DNA of 64,000 nucleotides from Cyanidium caldarium. Taxonomy: Eukaryota > Rhodophyta > Bangiophyceae > Cyanidiales > Cyanidiaceae. The DNA is taken from NCBI GenBank assembly GCA_026184775.1, contig JANCYW010000006.1:456558-520557 (forward strand). Reading direction: 5' to 3'. The notes below the pieces were generated by a model. That model was not told where the DNA came from. It saw only the letters and a list, made by a program, of their open reading frames with translations, and searched no databases. A program made the position numbers and the translations under genes. Below, piece by piece: positions 8,856 to 19,500 of this stretch (within the stretch, counting starts at the first letter, position 1; each line of letters opens with the position of its first letter).

Positions 8856-11800
8856 ATGAAACGGTCGGGTTCGTCTGATGGGGATACATCGTCGTCTGCC
8901 GCTCCGATTCCGGTTTCGCCGCCGGCCGTTGGCTCGGAGAGGGATGGAGCGCCTTCGAAGCCGATGCCTCTGCCGGACGCTGTCTCTCCGCGGGCGCGGC
9001 ACACGCCGACGAGAGCAGATGCCGCGGCCACCTCCGAGGCGCAGCTGCGCGGTGCTCAGATGGAGGCCGGAGAGTACGCCACCTTCCAGTCGCTGGTGCG
9101 CGACTGGTCTCCGTTCGAGACGCGGCAGGCGATAACCGAGACCGCGCAAGAGCCGCACCGGCGCCTGAGCGTTCGACGAGACGCCGGCGCCCTGGCGGCA
9201 TACCTCTCGCAAGAGGCCGTGGGTATGTATCAGCTGCACTACGCCAAGAGCGGCGGTGGTGATGGTAGCGTGTTGCCAGAGGCACCCGAGGGGGCGGATG
9301 GCGGGCGGGTGCCGCCGGAAGTGCAGGCGTACCGCAAAGCGCTCGAGGGCGCTTATGATGCTTTTGTGCACGTGTTGCGGCAGCAGAACGGCAAACATGT
9401 GCAGCAGCGGGCGTTGGTGGGCATAGAACAGGTGCCGGCTGTGTTCCGAGTGCCCGCGTCGGCGTTCCGCCTGGAGGACACTGAGGCGTACCAGCAGGCG
9501 GCGGCCGCTGACAGCTCGGAGGCGATGTCCGAACACGAGGCCGCGGCGCAGCAGGAATTGCGGCGATACTGGGCGTTCTGTGAAGCGTCAATGCGCGCTC
9601 AACTGCTCGACTCGACGCGAGCCGCGCGAGGCGCCGATATCGACACGCTGTTGTATGCGCTCGGTGCCGTGCGTCAGCGATCGCTGCAGCCAGCGGTCGA
9701 CGCGTTGCACCGCATGCGGGAGCATGGTGACAGCGCCCGTGCTCGATTACAGCACAGCCGGGCCCACTTTCAGCAGTTGCTGGGGCGCCGACGGCAGCTG
9801 GCCGGATTGCTGCGTACGCTGGAGTGTCTGCAGCGGGCACATAACCAGTTGCGCGCGGTGCACGAGCTGCTTCAGGCCCATGACTGGCTGCGGGCGGCAC
9901 GCTTGCATTGCGAATTGCACTGCCTGCTGCACGATGGGAGCATCGACGCATTCGCCGATGGTCGCCGCCAGGGCGCGGCATCCGATACGGCGGGGATATC
10001 GACGCGACACGGGCCGGTTCTATCGGTGGTGGGAGAGCTGGAGCGGCAACACGTCGCGCACGGCACGGCATTGCACGACGGCATCGTGCAGCTGGCCATG
10101 AGCCGCTTTTCGGAGGTGGTAACGCTCGCTCCGGAGGCAACGTCGGCGGCGGCAACCGATACCGCAACAGCGTCGTCGCCGTTGGACATCGATGCGTACC
10201 GCTCGGAGATGCGGGCATATGTGCAGGCGCTGAACGAGCTGGGATCGCTGGAGCACGCGCTGGATCGGTTCGTGTACGATGCGCTGAACGACTTGGCTAC
10301 GGTGGCGGTGTCGGCGGCGTCCATGCACGAGGACGATTCCGCGCAGGCGTTTGTGGCGGTGTTGGATCGCTGCGAGGTGCTGGCCGAGGGCGTCGCGGTG
10401 TTGTTGGAGTTGTGCTGGGATGCCCGGGAGCAGCCGTCGCTGTTGCCGACGGCTAGACCGGATGGTGCGGTGGAGCGCCCGGGCGGTCGGACGCGCGCGC
10501 TGACGGCGGCCAGCAATACGTTCCTGGGCGAGTTGCTCGGCCGCATCGGCCGCATCCTGCCGCGCCTGCTGCCCTCGACAGATCAACCGGTAGAAGCGGA
10601 TGCCGAACGATGGGCGGCGGCGTGGCGGCGGTTGAGGCGCTTTCACCGCCGCCTCGGGGATCGTTTTGCGAGGATGTGCACAGTGTTGCCGACAGCGGCG
10701 CCGCTTACGTCGCTACTGGAGGAGCACACCATGCAGTGGCTGCAGCGACGACACGAAGAGTATGTGGCGGAGGTGGAGCGGGCACTGGAACGGGACACGT
10801 GGTCGCGATCGACATCGCTGCCGAGCATGCAAGCGACGGTAGGCAGGTTGACGACGCTTGTGGGAGGTCCGGCGGCGGTGTCCGGGAGCACCAACGAGGG
10901 CGCCGTCACAGCGTCGGATGGTGTGTGGATTCAGGGAACCGCCTTTGTGGTCGCTGACGCTTTGGGGCCGCTGCTCACCGCGCTGTGCTGGTACGCCCAG
11001 TGTGCGGTGCAATTGGATGCTTACGCGTCCGGTGCGTTGCGGCGCGCGCTGTGCTTGCAGGGGTGCGAGGTGCTGCGGTTGTTCAACGCGCGGGCGGCGC
11101 AGCTGGTGCTAGGCGCTGGCGCTATGCAGACTGCCGCGCTAAAGTCCATCACTGCCCGGCACCTGGCGGTGTGCGTACGCACGTTGGATGCGCTGATAGC
11201 GTTGCAGGGAGAGGGAGATGCGGAAACGTCGGTCGGCCTGGCCGCCTTCTTTTTGCGGTTTGCGGAGCGCAGCGCCGAGCACGACCGGGCAACGACACGA
11301 GCGGATGCGCCGCCTCTGGACGTTCGGGCGTCCGTCGCGGCTTCGGCACGGCCGCTGGTGCAGTCGTCGCTGGAGAGTGTGCGGCAGGATCTGGATCGAC
11401 ACCGGCAGCAGCTGCTGGACAAGGTGGTGAGCATCATGGGCGAGCGCTTGAAGAGGCGGGTGGTGGAGATGCGCAAAGTGCCCTGGGCGGAATTGGATGC
11501 GGACGAGGGAGCCCAAAACACACACGCGCAGCCGAGCGCCTATGCGAGCGTGCTGGTCAAAGAGGTCAGCACGCTGCACAAAATCCTCCGGCCGATCCTG
11601 GGCGCCGCAGCCCTGGAGTACCTGATGGAGCAGATCAACGGCACTTACGCGCAGACCCTGCGGGCGGAGTTTGCCCGCATCGTGGACGAGTATTTGCATC
11701 AGCCGCCGACGAAGCCCGCCAGCACGCCTACCGACCCCGCCGCGCTATCGCCGCCGCAACGCATCCGCATCTGGCAGCAGCTGGCGCTCGATGCCCGCTG

Positions 11801-12008
11801 GGTTGCCGACGGCCTGCAGCGGCTGCAGCACGCCGCATCCCATAACAACCGGGAGACGAGAACAGCGTTGGAGCCGCTGCACGCCGCCGCCGCGGAATAC
11901 GAGCGGCGCAGCCGGACGTGCCACCAACGAGCGAAAGAGCATGCGACTGCTGAGGCATATGCCTCGCTGCCCGCCGATAGCACTGTCTCCTCGTCGGAGA
12001 CGAAGTAA
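8856..12008 (+). CDS. VPS54: VPS54, GARP tethering complex subunit
   Basis: A 1050-residue, mostly alpha-helical protein of the GARP complex that tethers endosome-derived vesicles at the trans-Golgi network. The N-terminal half is coiled-coil rich (residues ~260-400). The diagnostic VPS54 C-terminal signature FNARAAQLVLGAGAM begins at residue ~743 and is followed by LKSITARHLAV. A further helical bundle (~890-1000) includes KEVSTLHKILRP. Length is near the ~970 residues of animal orthologues. The ATG at 8856 starts a Ser/Asp-rich leader; the frame is open upstream to 8697 but those codons overlap the likely promoter shared with the divergent phosphotransferase. Confidence 0.88.
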   Translation: MKRSGSSDGDTSSSAAPIPVSPPAVGSERDGAPSKPMPLPDAVSPRARHTPTRADAAATSEAQLRGAQMEAGEYATFQSLVRDWSPFETRQAITETAQEPHRRLSVRRDAGALAAYLSQEAVGMYQLHYAKSGGGDGSVLPEAPEGADGGRVPPEVQAYRKALEGAYDAFVHVLRQQNGKHVQQRALVGIEQVPAVFRVPASAFRLEDTEAYQQAAAADSSEAMSEHEAAAQQELRRYWAFCEASMRAQLLDSTRAARGADIDTLLYALGAVRQRSLQPAVDALHRMREHGDSARARLQHSRAHFQQLLGRRRQLAGLLRTLECLQRAHNQLRAVHELLQAHDWLRAARLHCELHCLLHDGSIDAFADGRRQGAASDTAGISTRHGPVLSVVGELERQHVAHGTALHDGIVQLAMSRFSEVVTLAPEATSAAATDTATASSPLDIDAYRSEMRAYVQALNELGSLEHALDRFVYDALNDLATVAVSAASMHEDDSAQAFVAVLDRCEVLAEGVAVLLELCWDAREQPSLLPTARPDGAVERPGGRTRALTAASNTFLGELLGRIGRILPRLLPSTDQPVEADAERWAAAWRRLRRFHRRLGDRFARMCTVLPTAAPLTSLLEEHTMQWLQRRHEEYVAEVERALERDTWSRSTSLPSMQATVGRLTTLVGGPAAVSGSTNEGAVTASDGVWIQGTAFVVADALGPLLTALCWYAQCAVQLDAYASGALRRALCLQGCEVLRLFNARAAQLVLGAGAMQTAALKSITARHLAVCVRTLDALIALQGEGDAETSVGLAAFFLRFAERSAEHDRATTRADAPPLDVRASVAASARPLVQSSLESVRQDLDRHRQQLLDKVVSIMGERLKRRVVEMRKVPWAELDADEGAQNTHAQPSAYASVLVKEVSTLHKILRPILGAAALEYLMEQINGTYAQTLRAEFARIVDEYLHQPPTKPASTPTDPAALSPPQRIRIWQQLALDARWVADGLQRLQHAASHNNRETRTALEPLHAAAAEYERRSRTCHQRAKEHATAEAYASLPADSTVSSSETK

Positions 12009-12147
12009 CACCAGCGACCGTGTACGCGCGCCGCTTCGGCGTGTGTGCCAGCAAACCTGTCCCCATTTTCCTCACGTCTCTGTCCGTGACCCGCACCGCT
12101 CCCCACCGCGCCCGGCATGTTGCGGTACGCTGGCTCGTCGCGCTCGC

Positions 12148-14169
12148 ATGAGCGATTCCGCGCGCGCGCGTCTCCCCGTCGGCGGCGATTTCGCCCTTTC
12201 GCTGCGGCGGCGGGTGTCTCGGGCGGATTCGCGCACCGGCGCGAGGGCGCTCGTCGCGGTTGCGGTGGGTGTGCTCGGCGTCCGGTTCGCACCGCTCGGT
12301 GGCGCACCCGCTTTACCTGAGCAAGTCACTCGGTTCATCACCAACGACGTCGACTCGATGAATCTGGGCGTGCTGGGGTTTGCGCTATTACCGCTCGCTC
12401 CGCCTCGGTCGGCGGGGGGATGGACGCGCGGCCTGCCGCCTCCCCGTGGGAGACCGTCGCCTTCACGCACCTGCAGGCTCGCCGGCCGGTCCCATCGATC
12501 TGGGCGTCTGACGTGGTCCTGGAGCGCGTCGATGGCGGAGCGACAGCGGTTAGCAACTTCGGCGGGGGTGCCCGACGCCGAGGACGGCGCACTGGGGTAC
12601 GGCGAGGAGACGGTCTCGGCGCTGGTGCGGCAGGGGTGGCTGGAGGCGGCGTCGGCCGCGGGCACCGGTGCCGACGAGGCCGCGGACATGGAGACGCAAC
12701 TGAAACGCATTGCCGGCACCGGGGATGAGGCTGGGCGTGCCCATTTCGTCCGTTCCAGCGCGGCGTCCACGCGTGCGGTGCACAGCGGCGAGCGCGTCAA
12801 GGGCGGCAAGAAGGCGCGCGCCACCCTGGACGCGCTCGCCACCCCCATCGTACAGTCGTCCACGTTTACGTTTCGCACCACCCGTGAGTGCATCGACTAC
12901 AACCAGGGTGCGTACGCTTCGTTCGAGTATGGGCGGTACGGCAACCCGACCACACGCGCCGTCGAGGAGAAGCTGATCGACCTAGAGACCGGCGGGCAGG
13001 CGGCGCTGGCCACCGCCACCGATGCGTTGGTGTCGGCTTCGGGCATGAACGCGGTGACCACCATGTTGTTGGCGCTGTTCACCGCCGCGGAGATGCCGTC
13101 GGCGGTGGCGGCGGACGAGGGCGGCTGCATCATCACCACCACCGATTGCTATCGCCGCACCCGACAGTTTATGGAGGAGATGTTGCCGCGACTGCGCGTG
13201 CGTGTGGAGGTGATAGATCCGTCCGACGTGCAGCGGCTGGAGGGAGTGGTGCGGGGTATACGGGCGTCGCGCAACCCGCGCATCGCCCGACAGCGAGTGG
13301 TGTTCTTCAGCGAGTCGCCGACCAACCCGCTGTTGCGGCTGGTGGACGTGCCGCGGGTGGTGTCCGTGTGCCAGGCGCACGAGGTGCTGGTGTGTGTGGA
13401 TAGCACCTTTGCCACTCCGATCAACCACCGACCGCTGGAGCTGGGCGCGGATCTGGTGCTGCATAGCGGTACCAAGTACCTGGCCGGACACAACGATGTG
13501 ATGGCCGGGGCGCTGATCGGGCGCGACGATCTGGTGGCGCAGGTGCGTCGCCTGCATGGCGTGCTCGGCGGGGTGATCGATCCGCACGCGAGCTATCTGC
13601 TTCTGCGCGGCCTGAAGACGCTGCCGCTGCGGGTGGAGGCACACAACCGGAATGCGCGGGCGCTGGCCGAACGACTGGCGGCCGACCCGCGGGTGTATCG
13701 GGTGCACTGGCCGGCACTGCGGCAACACCCCGACCACGAACTCGGTCGGCGGCTGGCGGAGCAGCACGGTCAGTTTGGCCGCAGCGGCACCGAGTTTGGC
13801 GGGGTGCTGTCGTTTGAGCTGCGCGGTCGACTGCGGCAACGCGACGCGCCCGAGCAGCCATACGGGCGCGAGACGTTCGAGCGTGTCGGCCGCTTTATCG
13901 ACGCGCTGCGCCTGCCGTACATCGGACCCAGTCTGGGCGGCACCGAGTCGCTGGTGGAGCAAGTGTGCGTGATGGGCTATTTCGACCAGCCGCTGTGGAA
14001 GCGCAAGAGCCTCGGCATCACCTGCGGGCTGATTCGCTTTGCGTGCGGCGTGGAGGACGCGGCGGATATCGTCGTCGACGTGGAGCAGGCGCTGGATCGG
14101 GCGTACGCCGAGGGCGACGGCAACGGCGCCTGGGTGGAAGAGCAGGATGCGGTGGAGCGTTCTGTCTGA
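12148..14169 (+). CDS. cystathionine gamma-synthase, probably plastid-targeted
   Basis: A pyridoxal-phosphate enzyme joining O-phosphohomoserine (plants) or another activated homoserine with cysteine to give cystathionine in methionine synthesis. The catalytic part starts near residue 205 (STRAVHSGERV) and contains FEYGRYGNPTT, ITTTDCYRRTR, FSESPTNP and HSGTKYLAGHNDV, with the Schiff-base lysine at Lys443. The order and spacing match plant cystathionine gamma-synthases rather than cystathionine beta-lyases. About 200 residues precede the catalytic part; they are Arg/Ala/Ser-rich and acid-poor at first, fitting a transit peptide plus a regulatory extension. The ATG at 12148 is the first after the VPS54 stop that lies in this frame; 12358 is an alternative. 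Confidence 0.9.
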   Translation: MSDSARARLPVGGDFALSLRRRVSRADSRTGARALVAVAVGVLGVRFAPLGGAPALPEQVTRFITNDVDSMNLGVLGFALLPLAPPRSAGGWTRGLPPPRGRPSPSRTCRLAGRSHRSGRLTWSWSASMAERQRLATSAGVPDAEDGALGYGEETVSALVRQGWLEAASAAGTGADEAADMETQLKRIAGTGDEAGRAHFVRSSAASTRAVHSGERVKGGKKARATLDALATPIVQSSTFTFRTTRECIDYNQGAYASFEYGRYGNPTTRAVEEKLIDLETGGQAALATATDALVSASGMNAVTTMLLALFTAAEMPSAVAADEGGCIITTTDCYRRTRQFMEEMLPRLRVRVEVIDPSDVQRLEGVVRGIRASRNPRIARQRVVFFSESPTNPLLRLVDVPRVVSVCQAHEVLVCVDSTFATPINHRPLELGADLVLHSGTKYLAGHNDVMAGALIGRDDLVAQVRRLHGVLGGVIDPHASYLLLRGLKTLPLRVEAHNRNARALAERLAADPRVYRVHWPALRQHPDHELGRRLAEQHGQFGRSGTEFGGVLSFELRGRLRQRDAPEQPYGRETFERVGRFIDALRLPYIGPSLGGTESLVEQVCVMGYFDQPLWKRKSLGITCGLIRFACGVEDAADIVVDVEQALDRAYAEGDGNGAWVEEQDAVERSV

Positions 14170-14249
14170 GGAGGTGGTTATCGTAGCGGCGATGATTCTC
14201 GTCGTAGAGGTACAACTCCTAGTGTTTCGGCAATTCTATGCATTCTTTT

Positions 14250-16289
14250 TCAGCGGTCGGCGGATGAACGATGTCGATAAAAGGCGGCCAGGGCGCGCGG
14301 CATGCCCTCGGGCACGTCTCCATCGGATGCGTCGTCTGCGGCGCCGGCGCCGCGATGACGGGCGTGCTCGCGTTGTGTCAACTGCCGCTCGCGCCGCCGT
14401 CGTAGAGCGATCAACTTGTCATCGATGACGTTCTTCTGGCGTCGGCGCAAACGATTGCCGATGGGGTTGCGGCCGCGCGTCTGACGGCGTGACCGAGGCG
14501 CCGCTCCGTCCTGATCATCTCCACCGCCAGTCGTCTCTTCTTCGACTGCACCTCTGCAGTCTTCCTCTCCCTGTGCCCGAACGTGTGAACGACGCCGCGC
14601 TTCCCGTTGTCGTTGCCGCGGGTCGCGCTCCACGGTGCCGATAAAGTTCGGATCTAGCGCGATGCTCTCCGGCGGCAGCTTCTCCAGCAGCGCGCGCACT
14701 TCGGCCTCGCGCCGTTGCCGCTTGCCCATGAACGGGTTCGGCTCGCGCGCATCGAACTGCGAGGCGCCAGCGCCGGGCACCAGACACGACTCGAACCCGC
14801 CGCTGTGCCCGATGCCCAGCACATCCTCGTACGGGCAGAACGCCACCGAACACACCGCGACGCCGCTGCGGCCGTGGCCGACGCGGGTCTGCCACACCGG
14901 TTCGATGATCGATGACGATGGCTCCGATCGGCGATGCGGCGCGTCCGGATGGTGTTCGTCGGGCACACCAGCCTGGCGCCACACGGTCACCCGTCCGGCA
15001 GCACTGAAACCGGCCGCCAGCATGCCGGTCTGGCTCGTGTCCAAACTGGTGATGGACCCGCCGCCGACGGGGCGATGCGTGTGCAGCGGCGCGAAGAGCC
15101 GTCGCGCATCCCACACTTTCACGCGCCCGTCGCTGACGCCGGCGGTGACCACCCAGCGACCGCTCGCATCGGCTGCCACCGCGGCCACGCCGCCGGCCGA
15201 TGGATGCGCCAGGATCTGCGCCAGCGGTTCGGCGGGCGCCGCCGGCGACCACAGCTGCACCACCCCGTTCCGATGGCCGGTGAGCGCCACTCCATTGTAG
15301 GGTGACACCGCCAGGTAGGCCGTCGGCCGGCCCAGATGGGTCGAACACTCAGCCGCCTGCGTGCCCCGGCTCACGTCGGTGTATCGCAACACGCCGGCCT
15401 CGTTGATGCTCAGCAGGAGGAGGTGATGCCGCAAAAAGGCCAGACTCTGCGGGTAGGCGTGCTCGCGCAGGCAGTGAATCTGAGCGCCGGTGGCCGCGTC
15501 GTAAATGTACACGTAACGGTGTTGAGCGGTGGCGAACAGACCGTCCGAGTGCAGCATGGTCACGTCGCGCACCGTCTCGCCCAGGTGCAGCTCGGGCGCC
15601 ATGAGCCGCTTGGCGCGCCAGTCCAACACCACCACGTGACCATTGTGTCGACCGCCCAGCAGCAGCACGCGCGAGCTGGCCGAGTAGCGGGCGCGATACG
15701 ACGGCGCCAACTGTTGCAGCGAGCGCACCGACGATGAAGACTGTGCCAGTTTGCGGGCGGCGTTGCTGGCGCGCGCCGCATCGTACGACTCCAGGTCGAG
15801 GATGAAGCGGCCGCGCCGCGCATACCCCGATGCGCACTGCACGATATCCCGCTGGGTGAGGTGGGCGGTGCGCTTCTCCAGTTCCGACTCGGGTTGCACC
15901 AGGCCGGCGCGATCGGCATCGAAGTGCAACAGTTCGGTGGCCGCAGTGCGTTGCGCCGCCTCGCGCGCGGCATCGGCCGCCTGCTTCAGCGTCCGCCGCA
16001 GCGTACCGTGGCGGATGCGTCCCAGCGCCTCGTCGCTCACCGCCCGCGCCACATCGATAGACGCACCCACGGCGGACATTCGGAAGGAGGATTCTGGACA
16101 CAACTCCGGGTGTGGAGACTCTCCATCGGGCGGGACGGGTTGCCCGGCCGGCCGAGCGTACGCTTTCCACACTTGAGACGAGTCTCTGCTGAGGTCGTCG
16201 TCCGTTCCACCCCTTCCAACCCTGGACGTGACCCTGCCGTCTGCATCGCTCCCACCCGCCGACATCTTCTCGACCTCACTCAGTCCCAT
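14250..16289 (-). CDS. UTP7: UTP7/WDR46, small-subunit processome WD-repeat protein
   Basis: A nucleolar U3 snoRNP-associated protein needed for processing of 18S rRNA precursors. The 679-residue protein has an acidic/basic leader, a coiled basic stretch, a WD40 propeller (residues ~210-460) and the diagnostic BING4 C-terminal domain with FCPYEDVLGIGHSGGFES and NPFMGKRQRREAEVRALLEKL. A lysine/arginine-rich tail follows, as is usual for nucleolar factors. The ATG at 16289 is chosen over 16433 because the upstream codons encode an Arg/Trp-rich sequence without family similarity and would crowd the promoter of NAT10. It is convergent with cystathionine gamma-synthase, 80 bp apart, and divergent from NAT10, which also serves 18S rRNA maturation. 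Confidence 0.9.
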   Translation of the reverse strand: MGLSEVEKMSAGGSDADGRVTSRVGRGGTDDDLSRDSSQVWKAYARPAGQPVPPDGESPHPELCPESSFRMSAVGASIDVARAVSDEALGRIRHGTLRRTLKQAADAAREAAQRTAATELLHFDADRAGLVQPESELEKRTAHLTQRDIVQCASGYARRGRFILDLESYDAARASNAARKLAQSSSSVRSLQQLAPSYRARYSASSRVLLLGGRHNGHVVVLDWRAKRLMAPELHLGETVRDVTMLHSDGLFATAQHRYVYIYDAATGAQIHCLREHAYPQSLAFLRHHLLLLSINEAGVLRYTDVSRGTQAAECSTHLGRPTAYLAVSPYNGVALTGHRNGVVQLWSPAAPAEPLAQILAHPSAGGVAAVAADASGRWVVTAGVSDGRVKVWDARRLFAPLHTHRPVGGGSITSLDTSQTGMLAAGFSAAGRVTVWRQAGVPDEHHPDAPHRRSEPSSSIIEPVWQTRVGHGRSGVAVCSVAFCPYEDVLGIGHSGGFESCLVPGAGASQFDAREPNPFMGKRQRREAEVRALLEKLPPESIALDPNFIGTVERDPRQRQREARRRSHVRAQGEEDCRGAVEEETTGGGDDQDGAAPRSRRQTRGRNPIGNRLRRRQKNVIDDKLIALRRRRERQLTQREHARHRGAGAADDASDGDVPEGMPRALAAFYRHRSSADR

Positions 16290-16534
16290 TCTGGTGTCTG
16301 TCGCCTGCTCGAGCCGTCTCCGCTCGCGACGACTCCGCCACGCGCCCCACCGCCATCGCCGCCGGTGTCGCGCGACGCATTCCCGCTCGCGTCCCGTGCA
16401 GCCGCGAGCTTCACATGGACACGCCCACACCAACAGTCTGAGCGGGCGCGCTCGAGTGCGACAGTAGACTGGGCGACGAGGAAGACGCTGGCTAGCGGTG
16501 GGTGTCTTGCGGCTTTCTCATTCTCACGTTTCCC

Positions 16535-19500
16535 ATGCGCAAGCGGGTGGACGAGCGGCTGCGGTCGCTGTTGCGACGGGCGTGGGAGACGCACACTCGG
16601 GCGCTGTTGTTCCTCATCGGGGACCACGCCAAAGACCAGGTGCCCAATTTGCACTACATGATGTGCAAGGTGGGCGCTCGGGCGAAGCCGTCGGTGTTGT
16701 GGATGTACAAGCGGGAGTTGGGTTTCTCGTCGCATCGCAAGAAGCGCATGCGGCAGATTCGCAAGATGGTGCAGCGGGGTATGTTGGATCCGGATCAGGA
16801 GGATCCGTTTGAGGTGTTCATCTCGTCGACTTCGATTCGCTTTGCTTACTATGCCGAATCGGAGAAGATCCTGGGCAACACCTACGGCATGCTGATCTTG
16901 CAGGACTTTGAGGCGCTGACGCCCAATCTGCTGGCGCGCACCATCGAGACGGTGGAGGGCGGCGGGCTGGTGGTGGTGCTGCTGAGCACGCTGACCAGTC
17001 TGCGGCAGCTTTACACGCTGAGCATGGACCTGCACACGCGGTATCAGACCGAGCGCTACCGGGAGGTGGTGCCGCGATTCAACGAGCGGCTGGTGCGCAG
17101 TTTGGCGTCGTGTCCGGCGGTGCTGGTCATGGACGACGAGCTGAACGTGTTGCCGGTAGTGGGCGGGGAGGCGGTGTCGGCCCATGGGCAGACGTCGGGC
17201 AACGCGATGCCGACCGCTTTCCCGACGGCGGATGTGGGCGTGAAGGAGACGGACTCGGTGTTGCGAGCCCGCCAGACGGCGTTGCGCGAGCAGTACCCGC
17301 TGGGTGCGCTGTTGCAATGCGCCAAGACATTGGATCAGGCGGAGACGCTTATAGCGTTGAACGAGGCGCTGCTACACCGATCGACAACTGAGGCATCGGG
17401 CGCCGACCCTCCGGCCTCTCGGCCGTCTCGTCTGGCGGGCACCTCGATCACGTTCGTGACGGCGGCGCGGGGGCGCGGCAAGTCGGCATCGCTGGGCTTG
17501 GCCACCGCGCTGGCCATCATGCACGGCTACAGCAACGTTGTGGTGGCAGCGCCGTCGCCGGAGAACTTGGTGGCGTTCTTCGCGTTTGTGGTGTCGGGCC
17601 TGAAAGCGCTCGGCTATCAGGAGCACTTGGATTTCCAGGTGGATGCCGATCGCCACAAGCACGTGGTGCGCATCGGCGTGTGGAAGACACACCGCCAGTC
17701 GGTGCAGTACCTGGAGCCGACGGTGGCGGCGGCGCCTGAGGCCGACACCCGCGCGCTGCTGGGCAGTGCAGAGTTGCTGATTGTGGACGAGGCCGCGGCG
17801 ATCCCGTTGCTGTACACCAACAAGCTGGTGAGCAGTGCGCCGGCTGTCTCGTGCAACGTGTTTTTGTCGTCCACGGTGACCGGGTATGAGGGCACCGGGC
17901 GCAGTCTGTCGCTCAAGCTGCTGCAGCAGTTGCGGGCATCGGCGCGGCCCGCCGCCGCCGCCGCCGTCGTCGTCGGGACCGATGGCGGCAACGGGCGCCG
18001 GCTGCGGGAGCTGCAACTGCGACAACCGATCCGCTACGCCGAACGCGACCCCATTGAGACGTGGCTGTATCGGGTTTTGTGCCTGGAGGCGACCGCCGCT
18101 GAGCCGTTGGCGTCGCGGTCGGCGCCGCACCCGCGCGACTGCCAATTGTTCGAGGTGGACCGCGACGCCTTGTTCAGCGCCCACGCCATGGCAGAGGCGT
18201 TTCTGCACCGGGCGATGGCGCTGTTCGTGTCGTCGCACTACAAAAATTCGCCCAACGACCTGCAGATGCTAAGCGACGCCCCGGCGCACCGGCTGTACGT
18301 GTTGCTAGCGCCGGACGTCACCGACGACGGCGACGACGATGAATCCCCTCACCGCATGCGCCTTCCAGACGTTCTGTGTGCGTTGCAAGTGTGTCTCGAG
18401 GGCGCCATCGGGCATGAACGCGTTGCCGAGGAGCTGGGCCGCGGCAGGCGCGCCGCTGGCGACTTGATTCCGTGGACGGTGTCGCAACAGTTTCAGGAAC
18501 CGGCGTTTGCCGGCCTGGCCGGGGCGCGCATCGTGCGCATCGCCACCCATCCGGATGTACAGGGCATGGGGTACGGCACGCGCGCCGTGCAGCTGTTACT
18601 GCAGCATGTATCTGCAGACGCACAGAGCGCCCTGCCGCCGTCATCGAGGGCAGATTTGGCTCCCGCGGAGACCGATACCGACGTCCTGCCGCAGCCGCTA
18701 CTGCATCGGCTGGATGAGCGCCGCCACGAGCGACCCCTCGATTACCTGGGAGTGTCGTTCGGTCTGGCGCACGGTTTGTTTCGTTTTTGGCGGCGGCTCG
18801 GCTTTCTGCCGGTGTACGTGCGGCTGACACCGAACGAGCTCACGGCCGAACACACCTGCATCCTGTTGCACGAGCTGCGAAGCGACGCGACGTCAGCGGG
18901 TGTGGGGGGCACGCCTGGTGGCATTCGCAGCCTGTATGAGGATTGGCGCCGGCGATTTCTGTCGTTGTTGGGGTATCAACTGCGCCACTTGCCGGTCGGC
19001 CTGGCACTGGCCATGCTGGAGATGACATCTGCCTCTTCTTCGGTGCCACTCACGTACCAAGAGCTGCAGTGGCACTGCTCGCCGCACGATCGACAGCGGC
19101 TGGCGAGCTACGCGCGCGACCTGCTCGATTACCACGTGGTGCTGGATATGGTGCCGCTGTTGGCGCACCTGTATTTCTTGCGACGATTCGACGCCGAGGC
19201 GGTGTCGTTGTCGGCGGCGCAACAGGCGATCCTGCTGGCGCTGGGGCTGCAGCATCGCTCGCTGGAGTCGCTGGATCGCGAGCTGGACGTGGGCGTGCCC
19301 CAGTTGTTGGCATTGTTCAGCAAGATGATGCGAAAGATGGCGGCAGCGCTCATCCGCATCGAGGAAGCGGCACTGGCGCGCGATATGCCAACCGAGCCGG
19401 ATATGCGTCCGGTGGGCGGCGGTGAGCGCAGCGCCGCCGCCGATCTGCAAGCGGATTTACTGAGTGAAGAGGGTGGGGATGAGCGAGAGCGGAGAAGGAG

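Noticed and set aside
14785-14805. GGGTTCGAGTC (minus strand), similar to a tRNA T-arm
   Set aside because: It lies within conserved UTP7 codons (GFESCLVPG) and has no partner stems.
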